Positions 44,691-55,383 of a stretch of DNA of 64,000 nt are shown here, one piece after another (position 1 is the first letter of the stretch; each line of letters opens with the position of its first letter). Under the pieces are notes generated by a model. It saw only the letters and a list, made by a program, of their open reading frames with translations, was not told the origin of the DNA and ran no database searches. The position numbers and the translations under genes were made by a program. Source of the DNA: Microstegium vimineum (Eukaryota; Streptophyta; Magnoliopsida; Poales; Poaceae); the NCBI GenBank assembly GCA_022036555.1, contig CM039140.1, forward strand, positions 7,901,943 to 7,965,942, given 5' to 3'.

Positions 44691-44926
44691 AAATTCAAGG
44701 ACCTAGATGACACCGCCAAACAAGGCCGGGCGGTGAATTTTACCCTTTTGGAACGGTGGGAGTACTTGCTAACCAACTAAACATTGTTGCAGTGTCAGAC
44801 TTCAGTTACAGCAATGAAGGTGCATGTATCAATACGATGTATGTTGCAGTATTTTTGAGTGAGTAGTGAGGAACCGCCCACCAGTGAATAGTGATTGACG
44901 TAGGTGCAATTCTGTTCCGAAAATCA

Positions 44927-45125
44927 GGGATTGCTTGGTTCACTTTCAAAATTTGCCAAGCTAAGGATTTGGTAAGTTATGGTTTTAGCTAGTATTTCGT
45001 TGGCTACCAAAGCTTACCAACTTCTCATATTTGGTTTGTCAAATCTTTTATAATTTTTTTGTTCAACTTTTGGTTTGCCAAATTTTTTTGGTACGGTAAA
45101 TTTTGGTCACAAATCAAACAGGTTC
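44927..45125. mobile_element. Tourist-like MITE related to the 44422 element
   Basis: The left end GGGATTGCTTGGTTCAC resembles the start of the 44422 element; the right end complements GAACCTGTTTGATTTGTG. The target duplication is unclear. The surrounding 44767-45623 has no gene but contains repeats of GGTGCAATTCTGTTCCGA at 44903 and 45218. Confidence 0.55.
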
Positions 45126-45623
45126 GGAGTGGTTAGGATTCATTCAAGAGCTTACATGCACCTTCATTAAATAACCAGTAACGAAGGTGCATATACAAAA
45201 TTAAATTCAGTGGATGGGGTGCAATTCTGTTCCGAAGTGTAATGAAGGTGCATACACTGAATTTGTTTGATTCTGTAACATAGGATACCAAGTTAAATTC
45301 AGTGGTATTCATAATTCTTAAGAAGACGTGCATTTCAAGTTTCAAGCTTGATCATTTTTCCCCCGAATATACGCAGACTTGCACATGTTTCGTCGGTCCT
45401 GCTGCTCCGATGTTGTGCCAATTGGTAAGCTGATCCATTATATCCAAATTACCAAATGGGATCAACAACAAAACGCCATCCTGAACAGAAATCATATAAT
45501 CTCCGACTTTACGTATATTTTTATTATTGAATCCATTTTGCCTAGCTTTTGATGGAGCTGCAAAAGGTGCACAAATCCTTGATCTTTGCATCCTAAAGAG
45601 TAGTAAACACTAAATAGTACTGA

Positions 45624-46258
45624 TCACCCGTCTCCGAGCAGAAGCGACCTGACGATAGCGTCGGGCATGCCGTCGGCGACCGGGAAGAGGTGGCCGGCCG
45701 TCGGGAGCTCATGGTAGATGACCCATGGGAGCCTCTTGCTGATGTACCGCGACAGTTGAACCGGCACGTAGAGGTCCTCGACGCCGTGCCACAGGTGCAC
45801 CTTCACCTCGTCCTCGTCTTGGGCATCGGCGAACGGGTTCTCCATCTCCAGGGGCCTCCAGTCCCAGTTCCGGAAACCGATCATCATGTCGCGGTGGAGC
45901 GAGTCGTGCTCTCCCTGCTGCCGGACCTGCTTCTGCAACCAAACAGAAAACAAAAAACAGCGCAGGGTTGGATTCAGAGATCATGGTTTCAGTAGCCTAC
46001 GACTACGATGTCGTGGTGGTCGTCTTCTTGCCTCATAGGGTCGCTCGACGAAGTTGTCAACTACAAGCCTGTCCTCCTTGGATAAAATGGCAGGGTCGCC
46101 GTCCTTGACGCTGGAACCGCCAAACAGCTTCTGGGTGTTCCACCAGTGCGTCAGCCACGGCAGGTGGTGAGCTACCCAGACCGCGCGCTGGTCCTGCGGA
46201 AACTGCACGTGCCAGGCCTCCTTCACCACGTCCGGCGGGAACCCCGACCACCAGAGCT
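45624..46258 (-). pseudogene. 5'-truncated tandem copy of the alpha/beta-hydrolase gene
   Basis: Two exons match exons 4 and 5 of the gene at 37610-42447: 46258 to 46032 (WWSGFPPDVVKEAW and a Trp-rich cap) and 45932 to 45624 (QVRQQGEHDSLHRDMMIGF, with the Asp of GVED and His of AGHLF kept). The equivalents of exons 1-3, with the oxyanion loop and the nucleophile serine, are absent; upstream sequence from about 46260 is unrelated and the nearest ATG (46339) is out of frame. The intron donor is GAG followed by GCAAGA, a GC donor in place of GT; the acceptor is TTGCAG. The copy cannot encode an active hydrolase, though the remaining exons are free of stops. Confidence 0.8.
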
Positions 46259-47135
46259 CGCAGCGGCCGGCGGTGCGCTGGTTTTGCCGTGCGCGGCGCC
46301 GGAGCGACGGCCGGAGTCTGCGACTTCCGTCCTTGCCATCGGTTAGCTACGTCCACGGTCCCGCGGCGGTCGCTGAGCGGAAGGGGCTCGCCTCGGTTCG
46401 CTGAATCTCTGCAGCCGTGGACGCACGCGGAAGTGTTTGACACGAGATAGGGACGCCTGCCGCTGCCGCGTGCCGCCGAGCCTCTTGGTCGCTCCCTTAT
46501 AAAAATGGAAGTATAAACGTACGCGCGCGGAGCAGCTTGCGTTTACGCGAGATGAGGCCAGGATGCCGACGTGACGGCCCGAGCGTCCCATGCGCGCTCC
46601 CATTCCATCTCAGGCGGCACACAGCACATGGGAAATGATGCCGTGCACCATCGTGGTGCCCGAACGTTGGACGGATGCGTACTGCAAGTCAGCAATCACA
46701 AGCGCTGTCACTGTGTTAGCGACCCGAAGGCTGGTAAGGCCACGTCCAGCGCTCCATTCGCCAAGCCTTGTATAGGTTGGGGGCAAAAAGACAGTGGCTA
46801 GGATAAGATTGCCTGCGATAGGACGGTGGTTTCAATTACTATTGTCCTATTACATGTAAGGTCTACTAGCATTTTTTTATGTTCCATAAAACTAGTAGTT
46901 ATTAGAATATTATATATCAGCTAGCTGAAACATTGTGGAAATAGTTTATAGAATAGTCCATAGCTAAAGATATCTATAGTCCTATGGACTGCCCATAAGG
47001 AATAAACAAATAGTCTTCTCTCTCTTTACTCTGTCATATAAAATTCTATGGACTGCTCATATGGACTACCCAATATTATGACAACAACTATAACTATAAA
47101 TTATTGACATACAAGTTATCCATATAGACTACTTG
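46259..47135. other. Spacer between truncated hydrolase and CACTA element
   Basis: GC-rich to about 46770 with no recognisable gene, then AT-rich. The GC-rich part adjoins the truncation point and may be the DNA that replaced the lost exons. Confidence 0.4.
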
Positions 47136-47331
47136 CACTACTGGAAACCAAAAATATCCTGTCAGTGCGAAACCGACAAGGAAATAGCCAATACCGGCAG
47201 GAAAATTAGAAAATAAATTTTTCTCGATTTACCGACAGAAAAATAGGATTTATCTGTCGGTTGCTAAATTTTCCTGTCGGTACGTCACTTTCTTTGTCGG
47301 TTCAGTGTCGACAGAAAAAATTGAAGCACAT

Positions 47332-47437
47332 CGACAGGAAAATTCGTACACCAGGTTTAGATATCTAAACCTGTCGTAGTAAACCGACAGGAAAATTCGT
47401 ACACCAGGTTTAGATATCTAAACCTGTCGTAGTAAAC
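47332..47437. repeat. 53-bp tandem repeat in the CACTA subterminal region
   Basis: Two identical units start at 47332 and 47385, and a third begins at 47438. Each contains the palindrome GGTTTAGATATCTAAACC between CGACAGG and CCTGTCG, so each unit is itself a dyad. Confidence 0.9.
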
Positions 47438-48843
47438 CGACAGGAAAATTTTCTAGGACCGACAGAATAACAGATAAGCCAACAAGAAAAAATAGGATAT
47501 ATATATAAAACAATGGAAGTTTTAATTTCAATCAATTATACATTAGCATTACTTATATAACACATTATAGGTCACAAGCAAATGAGTCCATCAATTAGAA
47601 ATATCATATATATGATGATGTGCATAAACCATTAACATCGTTTACAGAATCTGTACACATATTAACCAACAATAAATATTTCATATCCATACAAAAGCCT
47701 CGCTGCTATCTCCTATTAGCTTAGCAAACAATTTTGAGCATAACTCCATAAGTGCAATGTCCTATCTTCTGGTAGAACATCTTCGAAGATTCTTGCATAA
47801 TGTTCTTGATTCTTGCCGATAGTTCCAAAGCTTCAAGTAGCCTAACTTTTCATCCACATTTTGTTATTTCAGATGTTGACTGCAAATAAATTAGAAATTT
47901 GCAAGATTAAAAGTGATTTCATTTGGATAAAATGCCATCCATGTGGCACTGTCTATCATATGAAGTAGTATGAAAAATAGAAAAACTGTAAATGTTCAGA
48001 AATTAGATAAATATAGAACATGTAAATGTACTACCACACTCCAGATTTGTAGCTATCTCAGAAATTTGTACATCTAGCCTCTAGGTTCATAGTTAAACAG
48101 TGAAGTAATGACTGCAGAGAGAATGTTCTTTTCAGCACATTAATAGAGCACTTATGAACCCGTACCTGATTCTAGCAAATAAAAATATGATGGGGATAGC
48201 ACTAAAGAGGTAATAAATGCACACCACTCATGTCTGAATATTGCACAAATTTAAATTTCACTTACAAGAAAGTATGCACCTTCACTGCTGAATTACACTA
48301 GGAATAATGTCCAAATCAATGCACGATACTCCACTGCATTCATAGAGTTTTCTTCTCTTATTTAGTAAACCTAGGAATGATTCAAACATACTCGCAGGTT
48401 CTAATTAATAATATTAAATCAAGACCCGTCCGCATGAACTAATAGATGAAATATTTGTTAATTATATCTATTTAACTGATTAAATATACATAAATAGATA
48501 AAAATGGATCTGCTGCATGGTGATCAAAATTGAAGCCAAATCATATGGATTGGGGAGGGAAGGACGAAGGAGAGAGAGGAACCAACCAGCACAAAGAGGG
48601 GAACCGACCAGCATGCGACCAGAACAGGTGGAGATGACGCGAGGCAGCCGTATCCATCGCCATCACCACCTCACGCTGGTGCCGGGGAGACGGCGGCTCT
48701 GCCCACTCTGGTGCCGGGGGAGACGACGGTGCTGCCAGTTGGGGATGCACCGTCGAGGGGCCTCGGAGACGGATCCGCGCGCTGTTGCCGATCTCGCCTC
48801 AACGCGCCACTTCTTGTGGCCGGGACGAGGAAGGCAGACCGAC

Positions 48844-48966
48844 GTCGTTGTTGCCGGCGCGAGCTGAGGAAGCCAGATCCGCCTTCATTGTTGCCGGCGC
48901 GAGCTGAGGAAGCCAGATCCGCCGTCGTTGTTGCCGGCGGCGCGAGCTGAGGAAGCCAGATCCGCT
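48844..48966. repeat. 40-bp tandem repeat, three copies, in the CACTA GC-rich core
   Basis: Units start at 48844, 48884 and 48924 and share GCGAGCTGAGGAAGCCAGAT. The block may be a captured host fragment that later expanded. Confidence 0.85.
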
Positions 48967-49353
48967 GCCGCCGTTGACCTAGCTTGGTGCGCCATTGCTT
49001 GGTGGCCGGGGAGAGATGCCGGGGGAGGATGTGGCGGCTGAGAGATGGGAGAGGGAAGGGTCGTGTAGGCTAGGGTTAGGGAGGGCGGTTTTATACGCCC
49101 GCGTGTATAACGCGCCCGCTTTTGGGCCGGCTGAAAGGCCAGTACAGCCCAAGCCCACGTTAGCTGCTCGTTTTGGTTTCGGCACACGTCAAATACATTT
49201 TTTCTGTCGGTACCTTAAGAACACACAGAGAAAATAAGAGTTTTTCCTGTCGGTGATAGATAAACCGACAGGAAAATATATTAATTCTGTCGGTTTCTTA
49301 TTTTTCTGTCGGGTTGGCTTCAACCGACAGTATATTTTTAGTTTCCAGTAGTG

Positions 49354-49839
49354 TTGGTCCATAAGTGTTGGTCCATAAATATTATGGTTGCTCTAACATT
49401 CATATAGTATAGGCTTGCGTTGCTGGTGCTCTGAGACGACAATAATAGTGAGTTGACAGACACTACCTGTCCAACTTATCATATCACATTCACGGCAGGT
49501 GCACTTGTTTTTGTTTGCACAAAAATAAATGGGGTAAGTTTACAACGTTCTTAGCGGTCTAGCGGGTGCCTGATCTATCTTCAGAGGCTGGAAGAATATA
49601 GAGGTTGTAGCATAATGTAACATAATATATATATTTTATTTATCTATCTATCTATCAAAGTATATCTATCTATATCTATATCTATATTTATACCTAATAA
49701 TAAAGAGGTAAAATTTTTCTCCTTCATTTTTTTTTGTCTGGCTCCCCTAATCCAATTCGTACACGTATTAAGTTTTGTTACAATACACGGGTATGTTTAC
49801 CGGATAAAGTCCGATTTCTACACGGTCATGTATTGTCCT
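49354..49839. other. Spacer with TATC-type simple repeats
   Basis: Non-coding. A (TATC)/(TCTA) tract occupies about 49638-49690. The sequence TCTATATTTATACC following it resembles a Helitron 5' end, but no matching 3' hairpin and CTRR end was found. Confidence 0.4.
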
Positions 49840-50899
49840 CATTCTTGTAATACCTTGAGCATGTGTTTGCAATCATCCTTATCTCATTTCTTTGAGCAAA
49901 CAATCCTTAGAGCTTGTGACTTGAATCTTTTCAACACATATGAATTCAGCCCATGGCTTCAAGTCACTTCCACTAATAAAATGATCCTCAACATAATATG
50001 ACTCCTCATAGCTTGATTAGTACTTCGACTCAATGCATGTACTCTCTTCTTCACCTTAACCATAGTACCTCGGTCTCCTTGACCTTCACCTTTGCTTAGT
50101 ACCTCGAAGTCCTTTCCTTTCTATCTTCACCCTATCAAGCGATACTCAAGTCACATCATATTAAGCACCGATTGAAAACCATTTCTTCAATATTGTGATC
50201 ATTTCTTGAATATCCTATAGATATGAATGTTGAGATCAATCAAGCTTTGATATATAAGACTCCACATAAATATGGTCAAGTCAATTCCCAATTCCTTAGA
50301 TCTTCCTCATTTTGGCTTGACACTCCCATCATTCACTACAATCTCTATCTTCATACTTCTAGCTTGATCATATTAATGCAAAGTGATTTTCCACATCTTT
50401 GTCCATACAAGCAAACTAAAGTAGAGACCATCTTATATCCAATATACATTGTCTCCTTTGTCATTTGATCTTTGCTTGGTGTTTTCTCACTAATGCACTA
50501 TTGATTCATTATTCATTCCTTGATCAACACTAGTCCACTATCCAACTCTTCTTGTTCATGCAAAGCAAGCCAATATAGGGACCAATCCATAGCTATCAAC
50601 TCATGTCTCATTTGTCATTTACTAAACATGCTTGCTTTCACATGATACTATGATATCCCACAACATAGAGGCCATTTCACTGATTCCATTTGCATTGTTG
50701 TCTTTTGCTTGAACTAGATTGTTTCCATAGTCTTCCAATGTAACAATACACAAATTGACCTTCATCTCAACACTGTGTGGAATACCATCAAGTTTGCTTT
50801 TCTTGTTTAACCTTTGATACACTTAGCAAACTTGTTAGACCTTTAATTGTGTTGTCACTCGATTCACCAAAACCCACTAAAGGGCTAGATGCACTTTCA
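49840..50899 (-). mobile_element. Copia LTR fragment
   Basis: On the minus strand the sequence begins TGAAAGTGCATCTAGCCC at 50899, the start of a common grass Copia LTR. It runs into AT-rich LTR-like DNA with no coding capacity. The other end was not found, so the left border is approximate. Its right border coincides with the point where the Athila element's 3' part stops. Confidence 0.55.
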
Positions 50900-51047
50900 A
50901 GAATAGCATATCAATTTCATGTTCAGAAATTTGATGTTCATAGAAAATTTTGAGACGTTGGCCATTTACCTTAAAGATGTTGCCGTCGTTGTCCTGGAGT
51001 GTGATTGCTCCATGAGTCACAGCGTTGACGACGAGGTATGGCCCTTC

Positions 51048-54000
51048 TCATTTGCTTCTAAGCTTTCCATGACCGAAGAGCTTGACTCTTGAATTGAATA
51101 ATAAAACCTTGTCCCCTGGCTTGAATTCCTTGACCTTGATTCTCTTATCATGCCATTTCTTGGTTCTCTCCTTGTATATCCTGGCGTTGTGATATGCTTT
51201 TTCTCTCCATTCTTCTAGTTCGGAGATTTGCATCTTCCTGAACTTTCCAGCAGCTAGCAGATCCATGTTCCATTTCTTGATTGCCCAATGTGCTTTGAAC
51301 TCCAATTCCACAGGCAAATGGCATGTCTTCCCATATACAAGTTGGTATGGTGTCATACCAATTGGAGTCTTATATGCGGTCCTATATGCCCACAATGCCT
51401 CTGGCAGCTTGTGGTACCAAGCTGTACCCATCTCATCCACGGTCTTCTACAGAATGCTCTTGATCTGTTTGTTCGATGTTTCTGCTTGACCACTTGTTTG
51501 AGGATGATATGTAGTTGCAACATTGTATTGGATTCCTTGTTTAGTGAGGAACTAGCGGAAGCCTTTGTCAATGAAGTGAGATCTCCCGTCACTTATGACT
51601 AACTTTGGGGTTCCAAATCTGGGGAATATCACTTCATGGAACATTCTCTTTGAATTGGCTGCATCGGCTTTGCGGCAGGGTAATGCTTCTACCCATTTGG
51701 GCACATAGTCCACCGCCACTAAGATATACTCATACCCTTTTGATGAAGGAAAGGGCCCCATGTAGTCGATGCCCCATACATCAAAGAGCTCGACTTATAG
51801 GTTGTTGGTGAGTGGCATAACATCTCGGGCATTGATGTTCCCATGCTTCTGACACCTTGCACACCTTTTGACATAGTCATGGGTGTCTTTGTACATGGTT
51901 GGCCAGAAAAACCCACTCTGCCAAATCTTAGCATGAGTTCTGAATGCTCCGTAGTGACCTCCGTACTCTGTCCCATGGCATCTTTCCATGATTTTGATTG
52001 CCTCCTCCATAGGTATGCATCTTCTCAACAATCCATCATTGCATACTCTATAGAGGTATGGTTCATCCTAGAGATGCACCCGACTCTCCTGCACTAGTTT
52101 CTTCACATCTGCCCCTGGCGGGACATGGCCTGCAACCATAAAGTTGACGATATTTGCATACCAGGGGTTGGTGTCCATTACCTTGAGGAGTGTGTCATCT
52201 CTGAGGAAATCATGGATGGGCAAATCCTGTGTTTCTTTGAATTGCATTCTAGACAAATGATCGGCAACAGAATTTTCTACTCCCTTTTTATCTTTGATTT
52301 CAATATCAAATTCTTGGAGTAGTAAGATCCATCGTATTAAACGTGGTTTAGCATCTTTCTTAGTGAGCAAGTATTTAGGAGCAGCATGATCTGTGTAAAC
52401 AGTTACTTTTGCTCCAACTAAGTAAGATCTAAACTTGTCTATAGCAAATACCACAACCAACAGCTCTTTTTCAGTTGTTGCATAGTTTAGCTGTGGCCCT
52501 GTTAAGGTTTTGCTAGCATATGAAATAGCGTGATGCTTCTTATCTTTGGTTTGGCCTAATACCGCACCGACAGCATAATCACTAGCATCACATATTATTT
52601 CAAAGGGAAGCGTCCAATCAGGGGGTTGAATGATTGGAGCTGAGACGAGTGCCTTCTTGAGAATGTAGAAAGCATCTAGGCACTCATCAGTGAAGTCAAA
52701 GGGTTTATCTTTAGCTAGCAGATTTGTTAAAGGACGGGCGATTTGAGAGAAGTCTTTGATAAACCGCCTATAGAAGCCCACGTGGCCAAGGAAGTTACGG
52801 ATTCCCTTGACATTCGTGGGAGGTGGAAGCTGTTCTATGACTTCTATTTTAGCTCTATCTACTTCTATCCCACGTTCGGACACTCTATGTCCTAACACTA
52901 TGCCTTCGTGAACCATGAAGTGGCATTTCTCCCAGTTCAGGACTAAGTGCTTTTCTTCTCATCTTTGTAAGACTCTATCCAGATTCTCAAGACAATCATC
53001 AAAAGTCTTTCCATAGACAGAGAAGTCGTCCATGAAAACTTCCATGATTTATTCGATCATATCGGAGAAAATGGACATCATGCACCTCTGAAAAGAGGCA
53101 GGAGCATTGCATAGGTCGAATGACATTCGCATGTATGCATATGTTCCATAGGGGCATGTGAACGTAGTCTTACTTTGATCATCGGGGTGGATTGGTATTT
53201 GATGATATCCCAAATAACCATCAAGGAAACAAAATAAAGAATGCTTTGCAAGCCGCTCCAACATCTCATCAATGAAGGGTAGCGGGAAGTGATCTTTCTT
53301 TGTAGCCTTATTAAGTTTTCGGTAATCTATACACATTCTCCAACCCGTGATGGTTTGTTGAGGAATCAACTCGTTCTTGTCATTTTGAACGACCGTCATA
53401 CCTCCCTTCTTAGGCACAACTTGCACCGGGCTGACCCATTCACTGTGAGGAACGGGGTAGATGATCCCCGCGTGCAAGAGTTTTAAGACCTCCTTCTTTA
53501 CTACTTCCCTCATCGCATTATTCAATCTATGCTGGGGCTCTCTGGAAGGAAGAGCCTCAGGTTCTATGGGAATGTGATGTGTGCAAAGAGCGGGGCTAAT
53601 GCCCTTGAGATCTTGAAGAGAAGAGCCTAGGACTGACTGATGCTTTTCTAAAACGGTGAGGAGTTTGAAGGACTCTTCAGGAGAGAGTTTGTCACTGATG
53701 ATCACAGAGGCCTCACGATCGTTATTTAGAAAGGCATACTTTAAGCCAGCTGGAAGGGTTTTAAGCTCTATAGAGGGCTTAGATGGGGGTTCGGATTTCT
53801 CCAGATCTATGGGTTCTTCTAGATCAGGATGAGATGATTCTAAAAGAGATGCAACCATCACTTCCTCTATGGGGTCATATTCTAGGAGCGATTCTATCAT
53901 GGTGTTTGTGGAGTTGGTTAGCGGAATCGAGAGCTTGATGCTACTCCTAAGATGACCCTTAAGACTCCCATCAAGAGATCCATCAAGGAATCTAATGAGT

Positions 54001-55280
54001 GGGTATCCAATTAACAAGTCAAATTCCTCTATATCAAATATGAAGAAATTTAAGAGGATATTGACTTTGTTAATTAGCGTAGGTATGGTCTGTGCAATAC
54101 CACAACTCTCAATCAATTGTCCTGAAGAAAGCTTCAAGAACTTATTGGTTGGAGTTAGATTTACTTTGCCTAGGAGAGCATTAGCTAAGGACTTAGACAT
54201 AATGCTGACTCCTACGGTAGGATCGTAGAGAGAGTCTAACCTTGCTATATTGATTTGACAAGGAATGGTTGTAGAGGAAGAAAGAATTCGAATTGGCTCG
54301 AATGAAGATTCGACCTCTTCTAACCACTCATTGCACATGATCGAAGCTCGCTCTTGAACTGTTTCTTGATGATAGGCTTCCTCTATGAGATTAGAGAAGC
54401 GGAGGTTCGGAGCTTTTCGAGCGGATGACTTCTTTTGCACAGATTGACTCAAGGCATTTCCAAAATCGGAAAACAAATCGGCCTCGATATCAAGGGGGAA
54501 TTCCAAGGGATGAATTTCTTCTTCCCTTGGTGGTTCAGGGTCGATAGCAGGATCTTGAGGTGTAGAAGGAAGAGTTTCGGCTATCGATGATGTTTCTGTT
54601 CTGGGGGGTGGTTTTTGTTCTTCTGAAGGTCCTTCATAATATACGTTAGTATAGGGGGTGTTATCAAGAATCTTCGTAAGAAGACTCTTCCCTGCACTAA
54701 TGGGTAAACACAGGAAGGCTCCGCCAGAAGATATATCAAGGAGTTGTGCAGATTCTCTGCTAAGACCGCCATAAAAATATTGTAACATTGTAGGCTCGGT
54801 TATAGCAAGATCAGGGCCTGAAGATACTAGATCTAACAGACAGGCCCATGCATCACCTAGAAATTTCTTCTCTTTTTGTGAGAAGTTGATGATCTCTTTT
54901 CGAAGACGAATGACACAGGGGATAAGGAAGAAGGCTAAACAGAATTTAGGCATCAATCTTTCCCAATCTCCTTTTGCATCATCTACATGGCGAGTGTACC
55001 ATCGTTTGGCTATTCCCGTTAAAGAGAACGGAAATAGCTTCCACCTAAGGGTACCTGGCCTCATCCCTTGTATGTGGACACATGAACAAAGTTGTTCAAA
55101 GTCACATATATGAGTATAGGGATTTTCGTGTTCATCCCTAGAAAACAGTTTTTCCTGAACCATTGCTATGAGGCTCGGGCGAAGCTCATAACGAACGTCC
55201 AGAACGGCCTGAGATGATTTAGATGGCTCCAAGCTAGCGCCCTTTGGAGCACCGTATTCGATAAGAGGTGTTTGATCCAT
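51048..55280 (-). pseudogene. Gag-Pol polyprotein of the Athila-type element, one frame with seven stops
   Basis: From ATG 55280: Gag core (FPFSLTGIAKRWYTRH), a protease-like segment without a clear DSG triad (DSLYDPTVGVSIMSK), then RT from about 53500 (WRMCIDYRKLNKAT; FMDDF catalytic box near 53030). RNase H follows at about 52600-52250 (ICDASDYAVGAVLG; YTDHAALKYL-like, here with a Pro), then the integrase zinc finger (HGTEYGGHYG, CARCQKHG) and catalytic core with a VISDGRSHF strand. Last comes a C-terminal HLPVELEFKAHWAIKKWN segment typical of Athila. All pieces share one frame; stops lie at 53049-53051, 52959-52961, 52068-52070, 51795-51797, 51552-51554, 51447-51449 and 51048-51050. Coding similarity continues past the last stop to about 50910. 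No frameshift was seen. Confidence 0.85.
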
Positions 55281-55359
55281 ATGTGTATGTGGTATGAAAG
55301 GTAAAATCAAACAAAGGTAAAAATAGGACCAAAAGATACTAGTTAAAACAGCTACTGTT

Positions 55360-55376
55360 CCCCGTCAACGGCGCCA
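55360..55376 (-). other. Primer-binding site of the Athila-type element
   Basis: TGGCGCCGTTGACGGGG on the minus strand, seven bases after the LTR end. It is the usual TGGCGCC-type primer site of Athila-group elements. Confidence 0.75.
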
Positions 55377-55383
55377 GAAAGCT

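Larger units (their letters stand above)
43362..44745. mobile_element. Mutator-like MITE with long inverted arms
   Basis: The ends are GAGTAAAATTCACGGCC and the complement of GGGTAAAATTCACCGCC; flanks TTTTAGGAC and TTTTGGAAC fit a 9-bp duplication with two changes. Each arm of about 200 bp has repeats of GGTCCCTAAACTTG and GGTGTCATCTA. The left arm is complementary to the right arm once the inserted element at 44422-44690 is removed. No transposase is present. Confidence 0.75.
43150..44762. mobile_element. Stowaway-like MITE split by a Mutator-like MITE
   Basis: The outer parts (43150-43361 and 44746-44762) together form a Stowaway of about 229 bp: the right end GGAACGGTGGGAG is followed by TA, and the body contains a segment (GAATTTATTAAAAACTAGAT) shared, in reverse, with the Stowaway at 43813-44047. 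The left end (CTCTCTTTGTC) is eroded. Confidence 0.6.
47136..49353. mobile_element. Non-autonomous CACTA element
   Basis: The ends are CACTACTGGAAACCAAAAAT and the complement TTTTTAGTTTCCAGTAGTG; TTG duplications flank both (47133-47135, 49354-49356). Subterminal regions carry many CCGACAGGAAAA/TTTTCCTGTCGG motifs, the probable transposase binding sites. The interior has AT-rich DNA (47520-48500) and a GC-rich block (about 48520-49150). No transposase frame is seen in 2218 bp. Confidence 0.9.

Noticed and set aside
49660..49720. Helitron 5' end
   Set aside because: TCTATATTTATACC resembles one, but no 3' hairpin with CTRR end was found and the sequence is partly simple repeat.
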